Below are positions 10,791 to 21,010 of a stretch of DNA of 64,000 nt, one piece after another. The first letter of the stretch is position 1. Each line of letters starts with the position of its first letter. Made by a program: the position numbers and the translations under genes. Source of the stretch: Nannochloris sp. 'desiccata'. Taxonomy: Eukaryota; Chlorophyta; Trebouxiophyceae; Chlorellales; Chlorellaceae. Location: assembly GCA_019044685.2 (NCBI GenBank), contig JAGTXX020000008.1, positions 62,001 through 126,000 of the forward strand, given 5' to 3'. Below the pieces are notes generated by a model. It did no database searches, was not told the DNA's origin, and was given only the letters and a program-made list of their open reading frames with translations.

Positions 10791-11767
10791 TTGCCGCCTG
10801 CCCCGTCCTTACTCTTGGAGGGGCAGTTGCTCGACATATGGCCAGGACCACGGCAGACAAAGCATAATTTTTGATGTAACAGGAACTCCTTCAACTTCTC
10901 ATGCAAAGGAGCTTTGAGAGCCGCGACGCTCTCCGGCTTGTAAGGACCATCCTTCAGATTGACAGGCTCCAGCTTCCTCAGCATACTTTCAAAGTGAACA
11001 TCTCTATGACCTTTATTACCACCACGTGAGCCATTAGAAGCATCTTCTTTACCAGCAGGGCGTCCATTAGCAGGCTTACGTTGCTGCTTTTGCTGACGGG
11101 AATTTCCATCCAGCGGCATCACATGCTTCACCAGCTTAGGCAGCTCCATAGACTCAAATTCCTGAGCATACATTGACTGGAACATTGAAGATACGTCGTA
11201 ATCCAATGCAGCTACAAAGAAAAGGTTGCGCAGGCTCTTGTCCAGGGGTGTAGGTAAATCAGCGAGAATCTTCTCAAATTCAGCGACTCCATTAGCAAGA
11301 TAATCCTTGTGTAAACGTAGTTTCTTCAGCTTAATCACAGCAGCCAAGCGCGGATTCTCTGGATCTCGGAATTGGTCAAACCAAGGCTTCATACTAGCCC
11401 AAGAAACCTTCAACTCAGGGTTTTGTTTCACAGAAACATTCCATCGCTTGGTGATGGTACTGCCCAGCGCCATTTGAACACAACGGCTTTGCAACCGTGC
11501 AGGGGTGTCAGGGACAATATCGTTGAAAACAGCATCAACATGATCGATAAACGCATCAGTCTTATCAACCTCGCCATCGAATTGTCCATCCTTAGCGATC
11601 AGCTTCGTCACAGCTTTCACCAACTGCAGGTCTTTCAGAGACTTCGAAGCTTCTGGACCTCCCTGGCTTCCAAGCTCCAAATCTTCTTCTTGATCGCTCA
11701 TAAAGTGTTGCTCTTCGTTTTCTTGGCTCATGATTGATGTTTCAGGACCACTACGGGTTGTTACCAT
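10787..11767 (-). CDS. A1 Gag (capsid/nucleocapsid)
   Basis: 326 residues start with MVTTRSGPETSIMSQ. There is a helical capsid-like middle, a K/R/G-rich linker and a terminal CCHC knuckle CFVCRGPGHMSSNC. The stop is TGA within CTGA. The -1 frame of pol reads CTG at the position where family B has ATG. No slippery heptamer is visible next to the stop. It is nearly identical to A2 Gag. Confidence 0.93.
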   Translation of the reverse strand: MVTTRSGPETSIMSQENEEQHFMSDQEEDLELGSQGGPEASKSLKDLQLVKAVTKLIAKDGQFDGEVDKTDAFIDHVDAVFNDIVPDTPARLQSRCVQMALGSTITKRWNVSVKQNPELKVSWASMKPWFDQFRDPENPRLAAVIKLKKLRLHKDYLANGVAEFEKILADLPTPLDKSLRNLFFVAALDYDVSSMFQSMYAQEFESMELPKLVKHVMPLDGNSRQQKQQRKPANGRPAGKEDASNGSRGGNKGHRDVHFESMLRKLEPVNLKDGPYKPESVAALKAPLHEKLKEFLLHQKLCFVCRGPGHMSSNCPSKSKDGAGGN

Positions 11768-11860
11768 GCAAAGATAGGGGCTACTAGGTCAGTTCAGAAT
11801 TTGGGGATGTCTCGATTATAATGAGGTAATCTTTTCCCAAACTTCCCAAGCTGAGACCAG

Positions 11861-12027
11861 TGTAAGATATTGACCTCTGTCGGTGGCTATAATCAGCAGT
11901 TCAGCTTACAGCAGTTACAGCAAACAATAAAAGACCCTCATTAAGATAACAATCAGCATTCTAGAAGCATCAGATAAAAATAATAAGATCAGCTTAAAGA
12001 AAGTAGGAAAGGAGGCGCTATGTTACA
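11861..12027 (-). repeat. A1 LTR (5' LTR of the minus-strand element)
   Basis: A 167-bp LTR. The internal side abuts the primer-binding-site-like sequence at 11860 and below; the outer side abuts target duplication GGCAC. Confidence 0.95.
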
Positions 12028-12140
12028 GGCACCTTCTTGGATTCTGAGCTTGTGAGGCGGCAGGCCTGAAAACTCTAATTTGTTCAAGAATTCTGGTGGA
12101 TAAGCAGCAGCTGTTTCCTCAGCACGCCTCCACCACTGGA

Positions 12141-12950
12141 AACAACTACGGGACAATTGCAGGAGACCCTCGCCACCACCGAAACCTCCCACTCTGGCTC
12201 AATGTGAAGAAGCACCGCTGTAAAAGCGGCCGGCGCCACCAAGCCATCTCCCTAATAATTCCAAACTGCATTCTTACAAATACAAATATTTCTTTCTGAT
12301 TCTGCTCTGTAAATTTACACTCACACTTAGAATCAATTCAACTTAACGCAACGATAACTCCAGCTGTCCCGCTGTGAAATCTGCTATCCTAGTTTTGATA
12401 GGAGGTGTAGAACGAGAGTGTCTTTTCATATCGACCGTACGAAGGCTAGAACTACAGCTTGGGCGGTGGACTGGGAAGAAAAAGGAGAAGATGTTAGCTC
12501 GATTGTTCTCGCTCGTTGGACCTTTATATACCCTGCTGCACTAAGGAAAGCTGCGCTATTTATGAAGAAGAGATATGGCAAACTGTTTAAAGGTTTCAAC
12601 TGCGCCGAGAAAGATAGAATTTTCCTCTCAAAGGTAGATATATTTGTCAAGCAAAACCATACGTTTGTTTGGAACTTGATTAACTTTTCTAATATTGCCC
12701 GCATTTTAGCGCAAATAGCCTCAGCAGAAAGCCTTAGGGATATTAGTCAACCCTCAAGTCAACGTTGTTAATGCCTTCATCTTCTAGAAGCTCTTGCTGT
12801 GTGGGGGGACTGATGAAGATGATTATTGCTGTTGAATCGCTGATTAAGTTGCTGTAAGCTGTTATTGCTGTAAAATAGTGCTGATAGACGTTGAACCGTC
12901 ATATCTGGCCAGGTTAACACCATGCTTAAATCAACGTGTAAAAAAGGTCA
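12141..12950. other. Gap between Helitron remnant and the epimerase/reductase gene
   Basis: No supported gene. A 117-codon open frame at 12418-12771 has no recognisable domain and an overlapping open frame on the other strand, so I do not call it. The stretch 12780-12950 is likely the 3' flank of the minus-strand gene that ends at 12951. The Helitron 5' end (TC) was not located. Confidence 0.5.
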
Positions 12951-14045
12951 TCATCTGTTACGCAGTACCTTGACCGCCGTCTTGACAGCTTCTTTATCAG
13001 CTGCTGCGGGCTCAAAAACGTACTGTATTAACGAAGATTTGATATCCAGCACTTCAGGGAATTCCCCCTTGATCCTGTTAGTCTCCAGCAGGTTGTTGGA
13101 ACGAGGCGCAACGATCACTGCTGCCTGCTCCTCCACAGAAAAGTTACTCCAAGTGAATTCAGGGTCTACATAGTCCTTATACAGCTGCAGAATCTCATTG
13201 TGAGAGATTGCACCCGGGTTGGTGAAGTTCATGACACCGGTAAGGCCCCTGTGCGCCATTTCTAAAGAAAATGGCAGTAGCTCAGGAAGCACGGTCATCG
13301 AATTCGGAATGTCAATCACCTTGTCGTACTTAATGATTTTGGCGATGAAGTTGCGCGGGTAGACAAGGTCAGCAACAATAGGCATGCGAACACGGAGGAT
13401 GAGCACGTTTGGGTACTGTCTGAGGAGTTCTTCGACGCTAGCCTTGGTGTGAGAGTAGAATGAGCCGCGGAAGTTGGCATTATCAACCTCAGTGAACCCA
13501 GCGCCGCCAATAGGGTGGGCATCGTCGTAGTGAAAAATGCATCCAGTGCCGTAGTAGGTCATATGGATGTTATGTTGGTAGCAGGTATCCGCCAGGTTGA
13601 GGCAACCAATCACATTGGCACGGATAGTCTCAATCTGAAGGTTGAGAGAGACCAGGAAGGAAAAAGAGGGATTAGACAGAAGCAACGATATATGGACGTT
13701 GATTTCAGAATGTTAGTTAATATACTCGTAATTACCTTGTGTCCTTCACACCAATCAACGTTTGGCCTGCCAGTAACGCCAGCAGCATTGAAAACATGGG
13801 TGGGCTTGACCTGCGATTTCACAAGAAATCGTTCAAATTGCGGTTAATATCAAAAATTATGAGGGACAGAAAAAGTCGCAAAGGGTCTCCAAAAAGCCTC
13901 TTACACGCTCAATATCAGCTTCGATGGCTGCCCTGTCTTCCAGACGAGCAGTTCCGTATTCCCACTTAGCTCCCTGTGCAGTGAGCAGTTTGCCTATAAG
14001 CCCACCAATCCAGCCAGTTCGGCCATAAACCAGAAATACCTGCAC
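12951..14045 (-). CDS. UER1: UDP-4-keto-6-deoxyglucose 3,5-epimerase/4-reductase (NRS/ER, UER1-like)
   Basis: Three exons (14045-13905, 13810-13736, 13634-12951) splice in phase 0 through GT-AG introns of 94 and 101 bp, giving 299 residues, the usual size for plant UER1. The N-terminus has the NAD(P)-binding GRTGWIGG (residues 8-15). The second exon has the family signature THVFNAAGVTGRPNVDW. The third has the YxxxK catalytic pair (SFYSHTKASVEELL), IPNSMTVLPELLP, GVMNFTNPGAISHNEIL and VIVAPRSNN. The enzyme epimerises C3/C5 and reduces C4 of UDP-4-keto-6-deoxyglucose to give UDP-L-rhamnose, in the cytosol. It is divergent to the 4,6-dehydratase that makes its substrate. The start is the first ATG before the Rossmann strand. 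Confidence 0.92.
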
Positions 14046-14435
14046 TGGGACACAGCGGAAGAGTTGGTGAAGGAGCTGGGTACGAAAGATCTATTCATTA
14101 TTAGGCTTCCCCGCGTACCTGATCCATTGCCTGTTTTGCGAGCATGATCCCAATCTAAATGTAACTTTGAAGAGTTTAATTCAGTTCAAGAAAAACAGCA
14201 CTGCCGAGATGGACGTGCCTCAATTCTCATCCTTTATAACGGAATAATTATTTGCCAATGTTAAATCTTCAAGGAGAAGTTCAGTTCGCAAGTTGCTTTG
14301 GAAATTTCCCTGCATGCATTGGAAATTTCCCTGCAGCATTTTAAACTAGACCCTCTTTTCGATTGAAAAGCTTGAACGTCATTTCATGCTACAAGATTCA
14401 AATTTATTTGAAATTGCTATTTTGAGATAAGCTAG
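14046..14435. promoter_or_regulatory. Shared 390-bp bidirectional promoter of the rhamnose genes
   Basis: The two start codons are 390 bp apart and face away from each other. The interval contains the perfect palindrome GGAAATTTCC twice (14300-14309 and 14321-14330). The copies are exactly 21 bp apart (two helical turns) and each is followed by CTGCA. I see no convincing TATA box. Co-regulation is inferred from layout. Confidence 0.55.
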
Positions 14436-15655
14436 ATGGTGCAATATACGCCCCACAATATCCTTCTCACCGGCGGGGCAGGATTTATTGGAAGTCACGT
14501 GGCGACCAGACTAGTTCAAGAGTATCCTCAGTACAATGTAAGATATGAACATGTGCTTGTTATCATTCGAATGTTGTTAGGATGATATAGTATTGATTTT
14601 CTTGTAGATAATTGTCTTTGATAAATTGGATTATTGTGCCACATTAAACAATCTGTCGTCAATAAAAGGTAGAGGGAATTTCAAGGTAAGAGCAATTTAA
14701 ACAAACCTTAGGTATCCAAAGTAATTCCATTGATAAGTTAGTGACACCGTTTCTGCAGTTCGTCGAAGGAGATATCCAGAGCTCTGACTTGCTGAAGTAT
14801 GTTTTGGAAAAGGAGCAAATAGACACTGTCATGCATTTTGCCGCCCAGACACACGTCGATAACTCCTTTGGGAACTCTTTGACATTTACGATGAATAATA
14901 CGTATGGAACGCATGTGCTGTTAGAATCGTGCCGGCAGTACGGAAAGATTCGCAGGTTCATTAACGTGTCAACCGATGAAGTCTATGGGGAAACCTCTCT
15001 AGGTAAAGATAAAGGCCTGACTGAACAATCTCGCTTAGAACCAACAAACCCCTATTCCGCAGCTAAAGCCGGTGCTGAAATGTTGGCTCTCGCGTATGGC
15101 TCTTCCTACAAGCTGCCAGTAATAGTGACCCGTGGCAATAATGTGTATGGACCTGGACAATTTCCTGAGAAACTTGTTCCGAAGTTTACTGTGTTAGCAT
15201 CACGAGGACTTCAATTACCAATTCACGGCGATGGGGAGTCCGTACGTTCTTACCTGTTTGTAGGAGACGTAGCGCGTGCTTTCGACATAGTTTTGCATCA
15301 AGGACGAGCTGGAGAAACCTACAATATTGGTACGAACAAGGAGCGCACAGTTACTGAAGTGGCTCGAGATATATGCTCCATATTCAATCTCAATTCAAAT
15401 AAGGTAATGACAACGGTAAGAGACAGGGCTTTTAATGACCGGCGCTACTTCATTTGCGATAGCAAGCTTTCGTCTCTTGGCTGGAACGAAGAAACATCAT
15501 GGGAAGATGGTTTGCGCCAAACTGTCGATTGGTACCTTAAACACGGAAATAAAGATTATTTTGACAATGGGAATTTGGAACTAGCCCTGCAAGCTCACCC
15601 CTATGGCGCACCTGTGCCAAGCCATGAGATCGATGCATATGCATCAACTCGATGA
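14436..15655 (+). CDS. UDP-glucose 4,6-dehydratase (RHM N-terminal-domain type)
   Basis: Exons 14436-14537, 14608-14685 and 14759-15655 join in phase 0 across 70- and 73-bp introns, giving 358 residues. GGAGFIGSH (13-21) is the NAD-binding glycine motif. Next come MHFAAQTHVDNSFGNS, the catalytic STDEVYGE, the YxxxK (PYSAAKAGAEML) and TRGNNVYGPGQFPEKL, with the order and spacing of plant RHM and bacterial RmlB. The RHM-like sequence and the partner next door favour UDP-glucose over dTDP-glucose. It removes water to form the 4-keto-6-deoxy sugar used by the divergent epimerase/reductase. It ends without the fused second domain that plant RHM has. Confidence 0.92.
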
Positions 15656-16385
15656 TCATGAGGGGTTTTGTTTCAACATTTACTATGGGAACGGGAGGTG
15701 GTTTAACCTTGTTACAAGAAGGTATGTGCTATAGTGTATTTTGTATTGATGAAACTTTTTACTTTACTGTGGGTTACAAATGCAAGATAAATGACATACA
15801 TACCCGAAACCAAGGCTGTGTAAAAGAATTTCAGAATGCGGAAGCCCAGGCCAGGACTGAAAGTCCAGTAACAGAAAAAAGTGTTTTGAATATTTTATAA
15901 AACTAGTCCAGAAACCCGCGGGTGAGACGCAATACTGCCACCTAGCTTTCAGCAATAGCTATAGCATCACACACCTAAGCCACACCTCAGCCTAGAGTGA
16001 CCATGCCGAGACCGCCCCCAAGGGTAAAAGGCCAACTCTGCGCCCCGAACCCCGCCACCCGTATCAATGATGATGAGAACATTGTAACACAAGGAGGAGA
16101 AATAAAATATTCGTTCAAAGAGAGAGAGAAGACATTTAAAAGTTACAGAAAAGGCGGCTAAAAGAACAAAAGAAAGAACTGTTGCATACAAGGACATATC
16201 TGGGAAACCAAAGGCACAGCTGCTAAACCATATCAAATATTGAAAATCTCGAAAGGAGGAAAAAACAAAAAAGTAATAATTTGTAAAGTGCATGACTCTG
16301 GAGTTCCAAGGAGGTAAAAGGCAACTTTTGGAAAAGGTGATCAGACGGAAATGTATCGCATTCAGTCTTATAGCCTTGAACCTGG
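15656..16385. other. Intergenic, no gene seen
   Basis: 3' flank of the dehydratase up to the D element LTR. Open frames here lack homology or codon logic. The five bases before the LTR are CCTGG, the expected target-duplication half for D. Confidence 0.5.
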
Positions 16386-16578
16386 TGTGATGATATGGCA
16401 TAGCTAGCGAGAAGCTGCCTCGTCACATCATGCATAGCACGCCTCCGCTGCGTGAGCTAATATAAAGAACACCTTTTGCATTCTGTAGAGGGACTTTGAT
16501 TTACCTAGAACCTGTAACTAGAACTTAGAACAACTAGAACAAGTAGTGGTGTTTAGCCAAACACGGTTAATCATCACA
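16386..16578 (+). repeat. D 5' LTR
   Basis: 193 bp with TGTGATGA...TCATCACA inverted ends. A TATA-like ATATAAAG lies near 16461. The 3' LTR is missing. Confidence 0.8.
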
Positions 16579-16737
16579 TTTTGGCACCCAAGGCGCGGCT
16601 AGAATCTCCTTGCTCGCTCTCCTATTAGAGTCTACCGGTGTTAAGCAAGCCTGGGAACCGGTGTTTTACTGTTCTTAGTGAAATATCAAACTCCAAGGTT
16701 GTTTAGCTGAGCCTTGTTAACGAATTGTTTATTCAAG

Positions 16738-17739
16738 ATGAACGAAGAGCAGATTTTGGCAATGCAACAAGAAAATGCGAATTTGCAAAACGCAGTACAG
16801 CAATTGCAAGCGCAGGTTCTTGCTATGCAACAACAACAACCACAGCAGCAGGCCATGGCATTTGACCAAGCTCCTGTACCTGCAGTTGTCCCTATACAAG
16901 TGGTGGAAAATGTTGACGATGAAGGTAAAAAGATTACCCGTTTTATCAAAATTAAACCTGACAAATTCTCAGGAAGTCGTAGCAAAGATCCTGAAGAATG
17001 GGCTTATGAAGTAGCAAATACGCTTGAAGCAGCAGGAATTACCTTGGAAGAAACCAAAATCTTGGCCGTGAAGCATGCATTAACAGGTCAAGCGGCGATT
17101 TGGTGGCGTTCAATTACCGAAGGGCATGTAGCTAATATTCCTACTACTTTTGAAGCATTTAAACATGCTTTAATTCAACGTTACAGACCTAAGGATCCAG
17201 CGTATGAAGCTCGCCAAAAACTAGACAGTTTGAAGCAAACAGGCTCTGCTGAGGCCTATGCAGATAAATTTTTAACAATGACGGTTAGAACAGAACTGAC
17301 GGAAGAAGAGATGGCGTACCTCTTTATGAAGGGTTTAAAACCTCGTATTAAAGCAAAGGTCCTTGAAAAGTACAAATTGAAGGAATTACATGGCCTTGAG
17401 GCATTAATGACCTACGCTATTGCTGTAGATGACGCTACGTATGAAGCTGGCAATGATAAAAACAACGGCGCTGAAAAAATCGATTCTGGCGGTAGTGCTG
17501 GAAATGGAAAAAGCTGGAAAGGGCAACATGCTGGTCACGCTAGTACCTCTTCACAACATCCTGCTAGTACTACAACTCCTATGGAGATTGATAGCTTTAA
17601 AAAGATTGAAAAGCTTACTCCTGAAACTAGGGCGCAGTGCATTAAGGAAGGGCGTTGTTTGTTTTGCCGCGAACCAGGTCACATTGTAGTTAACTGTCCC
17701 AAGAAGAACAAGATCAACCCAAACGGACAGAGGCAGTGA
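16738..17739 (+). CDS. D Gag
   Basis: A Q-rich coiled N-terminus (MNEEQILAMQQENANLQNAV) precedes a Retrotrans_gag-type capsid core (WAYEVANTLEAAGITLEE, AAIWWRS, ALIQRYRPKD). A CCHC knuckle CLFCREPGHIVVNC follows near the end. The ATG at 16738 is the natural start. A slippery CCCAAAC at 17718-17724 precedes the stop, and pol is open in the -1 frame across it. Confidence 0.93.
   Translation: MNEEQILAMQQENANLQNAVQQLQAQVLAMQQQQPQQQAMAFDQAPVPAVVPIQVVENVDDEGKKITRFIKIKPDKFSGSRSKDPEEWAYEVANTLEAAGITLEETKILAVKHALTGQAAIWWRSITEGHVANIPTTFEAFKHALIQRYRPKDPAYEARQKLDSLKQTGSAEAYADKFLTMTVRTELTEEEMAYLFMKGLKPRIKAKVLEKYKLKELHGLEALMTYAIAVDDATYEAGNDKNNGAEKIDSGGSAGNGKSWKGQHAGHASTSSQHPASTTTPMEIDSFKKIEKLTPETRAQCIKEGRCLFCREPGHIVVNCPKKNKINPNGQRQ
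17718..17724 (+). promoter_or_regulatory. -1 ribosomal frameshift heptamer CCCAAAC (D)
   Basis: In the gag frame it reads C CCA AAC, matching the X XXY YYZ rule, 15 nt before the gag TGA. The pol frame is open from here onward. The same heptamer sits at the same place in family C. Confidence 0.6.
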
Positions 17740-20212
17740 GCAGAAATGTTGTTGAAAGTGGAGACTCGCTGCCTGTAGTAGAAAACCTAGAACAAGAGAT
17801 TGATGAAGTAGTTGATGTAGATTTAATTAAAGAGGTAGCTAGGTGGAAGTCGGCAAAATTGTTGAGAACAAAATTTAGAGTAGGCTGTGTTGAAGCTGAC
17901 ACACTGTTTGATAGTGGTTCTTCAGTTAACTTAGTAGCAGATAGTTTTGTTTTAAAGCACAAATTAAAGACTAGAACGATTGAAAATGGCCCTACTTTTC
18001 GTACTGCTGACGGGCGGTACCACCGCTGCGAAAAAGTCTTGGACCTTGCTAGAATTAGAGCTTCATGCTATAGTGACACTCTTACCAACATATTCGTGCT
18101 CCTAGGAGACTGTCCTTTTGATTTGGTTCTTGGAAAGCCTTGGTTTGATGAAAAGAATCCCCAAATTGACTGGCCAAATAATTTAATTACTCTCCAACAC
18201 GACGGTAAGACGATAGCGTTTAGAGCTGACTACCATGACCAGAAAGATTTGAAGAAAAATGGCCTTATTTCCGCTGTGGAAATGGAAGCTGAACTATCCT
18301 CAGGGAATATCGTTCACTTTTGCGTAATAAAGCCGATACCAGAAAAGTACGAGAACTACGAGTATGGCAGTGACGGGAAAAATTTAGAAAAAAATGGTTT
18401 AGAAAAACACGTAGATATGCTTGTAGATGAGTTTGTAGATGTCTTTGACCCTGATTTGCCATTACCTGTTGACCGAGAAATTGAGCACGAGATAGAGCTG
18501 GAACCCGGAGCCAGCCCTGTTGCTCAACAGATGTACCGCCTGAGTTTCGAGGAACTGGCGGAGCTGAAAACCCAGATCCTAGATTACCTGAACCGAGGTT
18601 TTATTCGGCCTAGTAAGTCACCTTACGGGGCTCCTATCTTATTTGTACGTAAGAAAAGTGGAGCTTTGCGCATGTGCGTTGATTACAGAGGTCTGAATAG
18701 AATTACCAAGAAAAATCGCTGCCCGCTGCCGCGTATCGATGACCTACTGGACAAGCTAGCTGGAGCTAAATACTTTACTAGCTTGGATCTTAAGTCTGCC
18801 TACCATCAGATTAAGATTAAAGAAGAAGATATTGAGAAAACTGCATTTAGAACGCCTTTTGGGCATTTTGAGTTTGTTGTGCTACCTTTTGGGTTATGCA
18901 ACGCTCCCGCTACTTTTCAAACTTTAATGAATAATGTTTTTAGAGATGAGCTACATCAGTTTGTTTTGTGTTATTTAGATGATATTATGATCTTTTCTAA
19001 GTCGTTGCAAGCGCACATACAGCACGTGCGTCATGTTTTTGAAAAATTAAGAAAGAATAAACTTTTTGTGAATAAAGAAAAGTGTTTGTTTTTCCAAACT
19101 AAAATTGCTTGGCTGGGCTACATTATTTCAGAAAATGGAATAAAGGTGGACCAGAGCAAGATTTCTACAATTTTAGAATGGCCTGTTCCCAAGAATATTA
19201 TAGATATTTTGTCGTTTTTAGGGTTTACTGGATACTACCGCAAGTTTATAGAAAAATATTCCCACATTGCCGCCCCGATGACAGAACTTTTAAAAAAAGA
19301 TATTTCTTTTATTTGGACCCCAACACAGCAACAAGCTTTTGAAACTTTAAAGTCTAAACTTACTACTGCACCTATTTTAATACTACCCAGTCCAGATTTT
19401 CCTTTTGAAATGTACACCGATGCTTCTGACTTTGCTTTTGGTGGTGTTTTAATGCAAGACCAGGGTCAAGGCTTGAAGCCGGTGGCCTTCTCCTCGAAGA
19501 AGCTGAGCGAAGCTGAGCGAAAATACGATATTTACGAGAAGGAAGCTCTCTCCCAGATCCATCACCTGAAGTTGTGGCGCTGCTACATCCAGAGCGCGCA
19601 CAGAAGCACTGCCTACACTGACAACAACGTCTTAAAATACCTCCAGACACAACCTCGGCTGTCGCCCCGACAAGCCCGCTGGATGGAAGTATTGTCTCAG
19701 TTCAACGTGTACGTGGAGTACATCACTGGAAAAGCAAACGTAGTTGCTGATGCGTTGTCTAGGAGACCTGATTTTGCTATGACCGTCGTCTTTGCCTGTC
19801 AAGACAGCGATTGGTTGTTGCAGCTGAAGGAATCTTATAAAGAAAGCCCGGAAGCGAAGAAAATTATTCAATTAATCCAAGAAAAACAAAGTAGAGATTA
19901 CGTCTTTGACCACGGTTACATCGTACGTAGAACCCCTGAAAACACTCAACTCTACGTTCCTGAAGGACCTTTACGCAAAGAGCTCGTAGAAGAACACCAT
20001 GATTCCCTTCTAGCTGGACATTTTGGCGTTGCGAAAACCGCCGCTCTACTTCTCCGCTGCTACTACTGGCCACAGTTGCAGCGTGATGTTCGGCGTGGTG
20101 TGCAATCATGTGAACGTTGTGGTGCATCTAAAAGCTCTAACCAGAAGAAAGCTGGTCTTTTACAACCTTTACCTACCCCTACAAGACGTTTTGAAGTTAT
20201 TACTATGGATTT
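17736..20212 (+). pseudogene. D Pol, truncated in integrase
   Basis: The -1 frame relative to gag is open from upstream of 17736 and contains protease (TLFDSGSSVNLVADSF), RT ([26 protein letters not shown]), RNase H ([25 protein letters not shown]) and the integrase zinc domain (HHDSLLAGHFG ... CERCGASK). It stops matching at 20212 just after the first DDE strand (EVITMDFV), so the catalytic core and any chromodomain are lost. The frame runs on by chance to 20495 through LTR-derived sequence. Confidence 0.9.
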
Positions 20213-20424
20213 TGTTAACCCTACTTTTCGTAAGCTGCAGGGGGAAAAGATTGCTGGCAGTGTATCTTTAAAAGAAGTTTCTTTTTCCAATATTATTTAC
20301 TCTGACTTCTCTTTACCTTCTGATTATTCTTATTATTACATAAATAACCACTCTGTAATCTCTTATAGACAAATACCTTTTAGGGTAGCTTCCTTGAAGC
20401 TACATAAGACTAGCGTCTGCAACA
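20213..20424 (+). repeat. F-type LTR, solo or remnant
   Basis: From about 20276 to 20424 (ending TCTGCAACA) it matches the family F LTR at 44732-44923 closely. The first about 60 bp differ. It begins TGTT at the exact break of element D. I find no 5-bp target duplication (GATTT versus CTGTG), so it probably arose by recombination rather than a clean solo-LTR event. Confidence 0.7.
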
Positions 20425-21010
20425 CTGTGGACCCCATTTCTGCTGCTTCAGAAGGCACACAAAGAAGCCATGGGCAGTTTATAGATATGATATGATTTGT
20501 ATTCTAGCCGCAACGTCTGTTATGTATGTGGAGCTGCAAATTCTTGATGTTCCCTGCTTTTGTTGCGCCTCAACCGTTTGCAGCCTAAACGGGTTTCTTG
20601 GAGGGGTTTAAAGCTATTTTCTGCCTTTACGGCGCTTCTATAGTTTGGAAGTGTTACATAGAAGTAGTAGAGAGGCCCTTTGTAAGAGTTTGAAGTTGTA
20701 AGTTGAACAATGAGACATTTGTGACTGCAATGGCGACTATTTTATTCTCAACGGGGAACTTTTATGCTACACGGCGCTTCGTTACAGATTATGGGGACTG
20801 TTTTTGCTACAATGGGAACTGTCAACTCACCTTTACGCCTTGTTTAGCGTTTTTTGTCACAGGAGGTCGTTTTAAATTTATAAGAGGGAAGGTACCGGTA
20901 TTGGTGACATTTGACCCTGGCAACCTTGGCTCAATATAATGGGGATCATTATAAATATAACATTCACAAAACTAGGCTAGACATTTGAACAGGCTACATT
21001 TAAAGGTAAA
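20425..21010. other. Intergenic and promoter region of the WbsX-like gene
   Basis: No supported ORF. It contains loosely repeated ATGGGGAC/GGGAACT words near 20750-20830. I see no clear TATA box. Confidence 0.45.

Larger units (their letters stand above)
6904..12027 (-). mobile_element. Complete Ty3/gypsy chromovirus A1
   Basis: The LTRs 6904-7070 and 11861-12027 (167 bp each, TGTAAGAT...ATGTTACA) look identical. They are flanked by the 5-bp target duplication GGCAC (6899-6903 and 12028-12032). Inside on the minus strand are a primer-binding-site-like TGGTCTCAGCTTAGG next to the 5' LTR, gag, pol, and a polypurine tract (GGGGGGTGG) next to the 3' LTR. The copy is almost intact but has one amber codon in pol. 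It is nearly the same sequence as A2 at 31256-36380. Confidence 0.95.
6461..12140 (-). pseudogene. Helitron Pif1-like helicase C-terminus, split by element A1
   Basis: The right piece (about 12140-12028) encodes YPPEFLNKLEFSGLPPHKL ending at IQEGA. The left piece (6903-6461) resumes with PVILLRNLSNGLANGTRLIV and holds helicase motifs V and VI (FAMSINKAQGQTL, VFGHGQLYVALSRS). The two reading frames join exactly when element A1 and one copy of its 5-bp target duplication are left out. Such helicases form the C-terminal half of Helitron RepHel proteins. The nearby 3' terminus at 6260 supports a Helitron over a cellular Pif1. Upstream of about 12140 the similarity is lost, so the helicase was already a fragment. 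Confidence 0.85.
16386..20212 (+). mobile_element. Ty3/gypsy element D, 3'-truncated
   Basis: The 5' LTR (16386-16578) is followed directly by a primer-binding-site-like TTTTGGCACCCAAGG, gag, and pol up to the start of the integrase core. The element breaks at 20212 after EVITMDFV, where an F-type LTR sequence follows. There is no 3' LTR. Its proteins are close to family C but the LTRs differ. Confidence 0.9.

Noticed and set aside
12418..12771. 117-codon plus-strand open frame
   Set aside because: No domain, low-complexity-free but unrecognised, and an overlapping open frame on the other strand; no splice or context support.
15967..16401. 144-codon minus-strand open frame
   Set aside because: Hydrophobic AT-rich translation typical of non-coding DNA; overlaps the D LTR start.
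20213..20495. Continuation of D Pol to 20495 as a real C-terminus
   Set aside because: The codons after 20212 are LTR-derived and replace the integrase core, so the open frame there is accidental.
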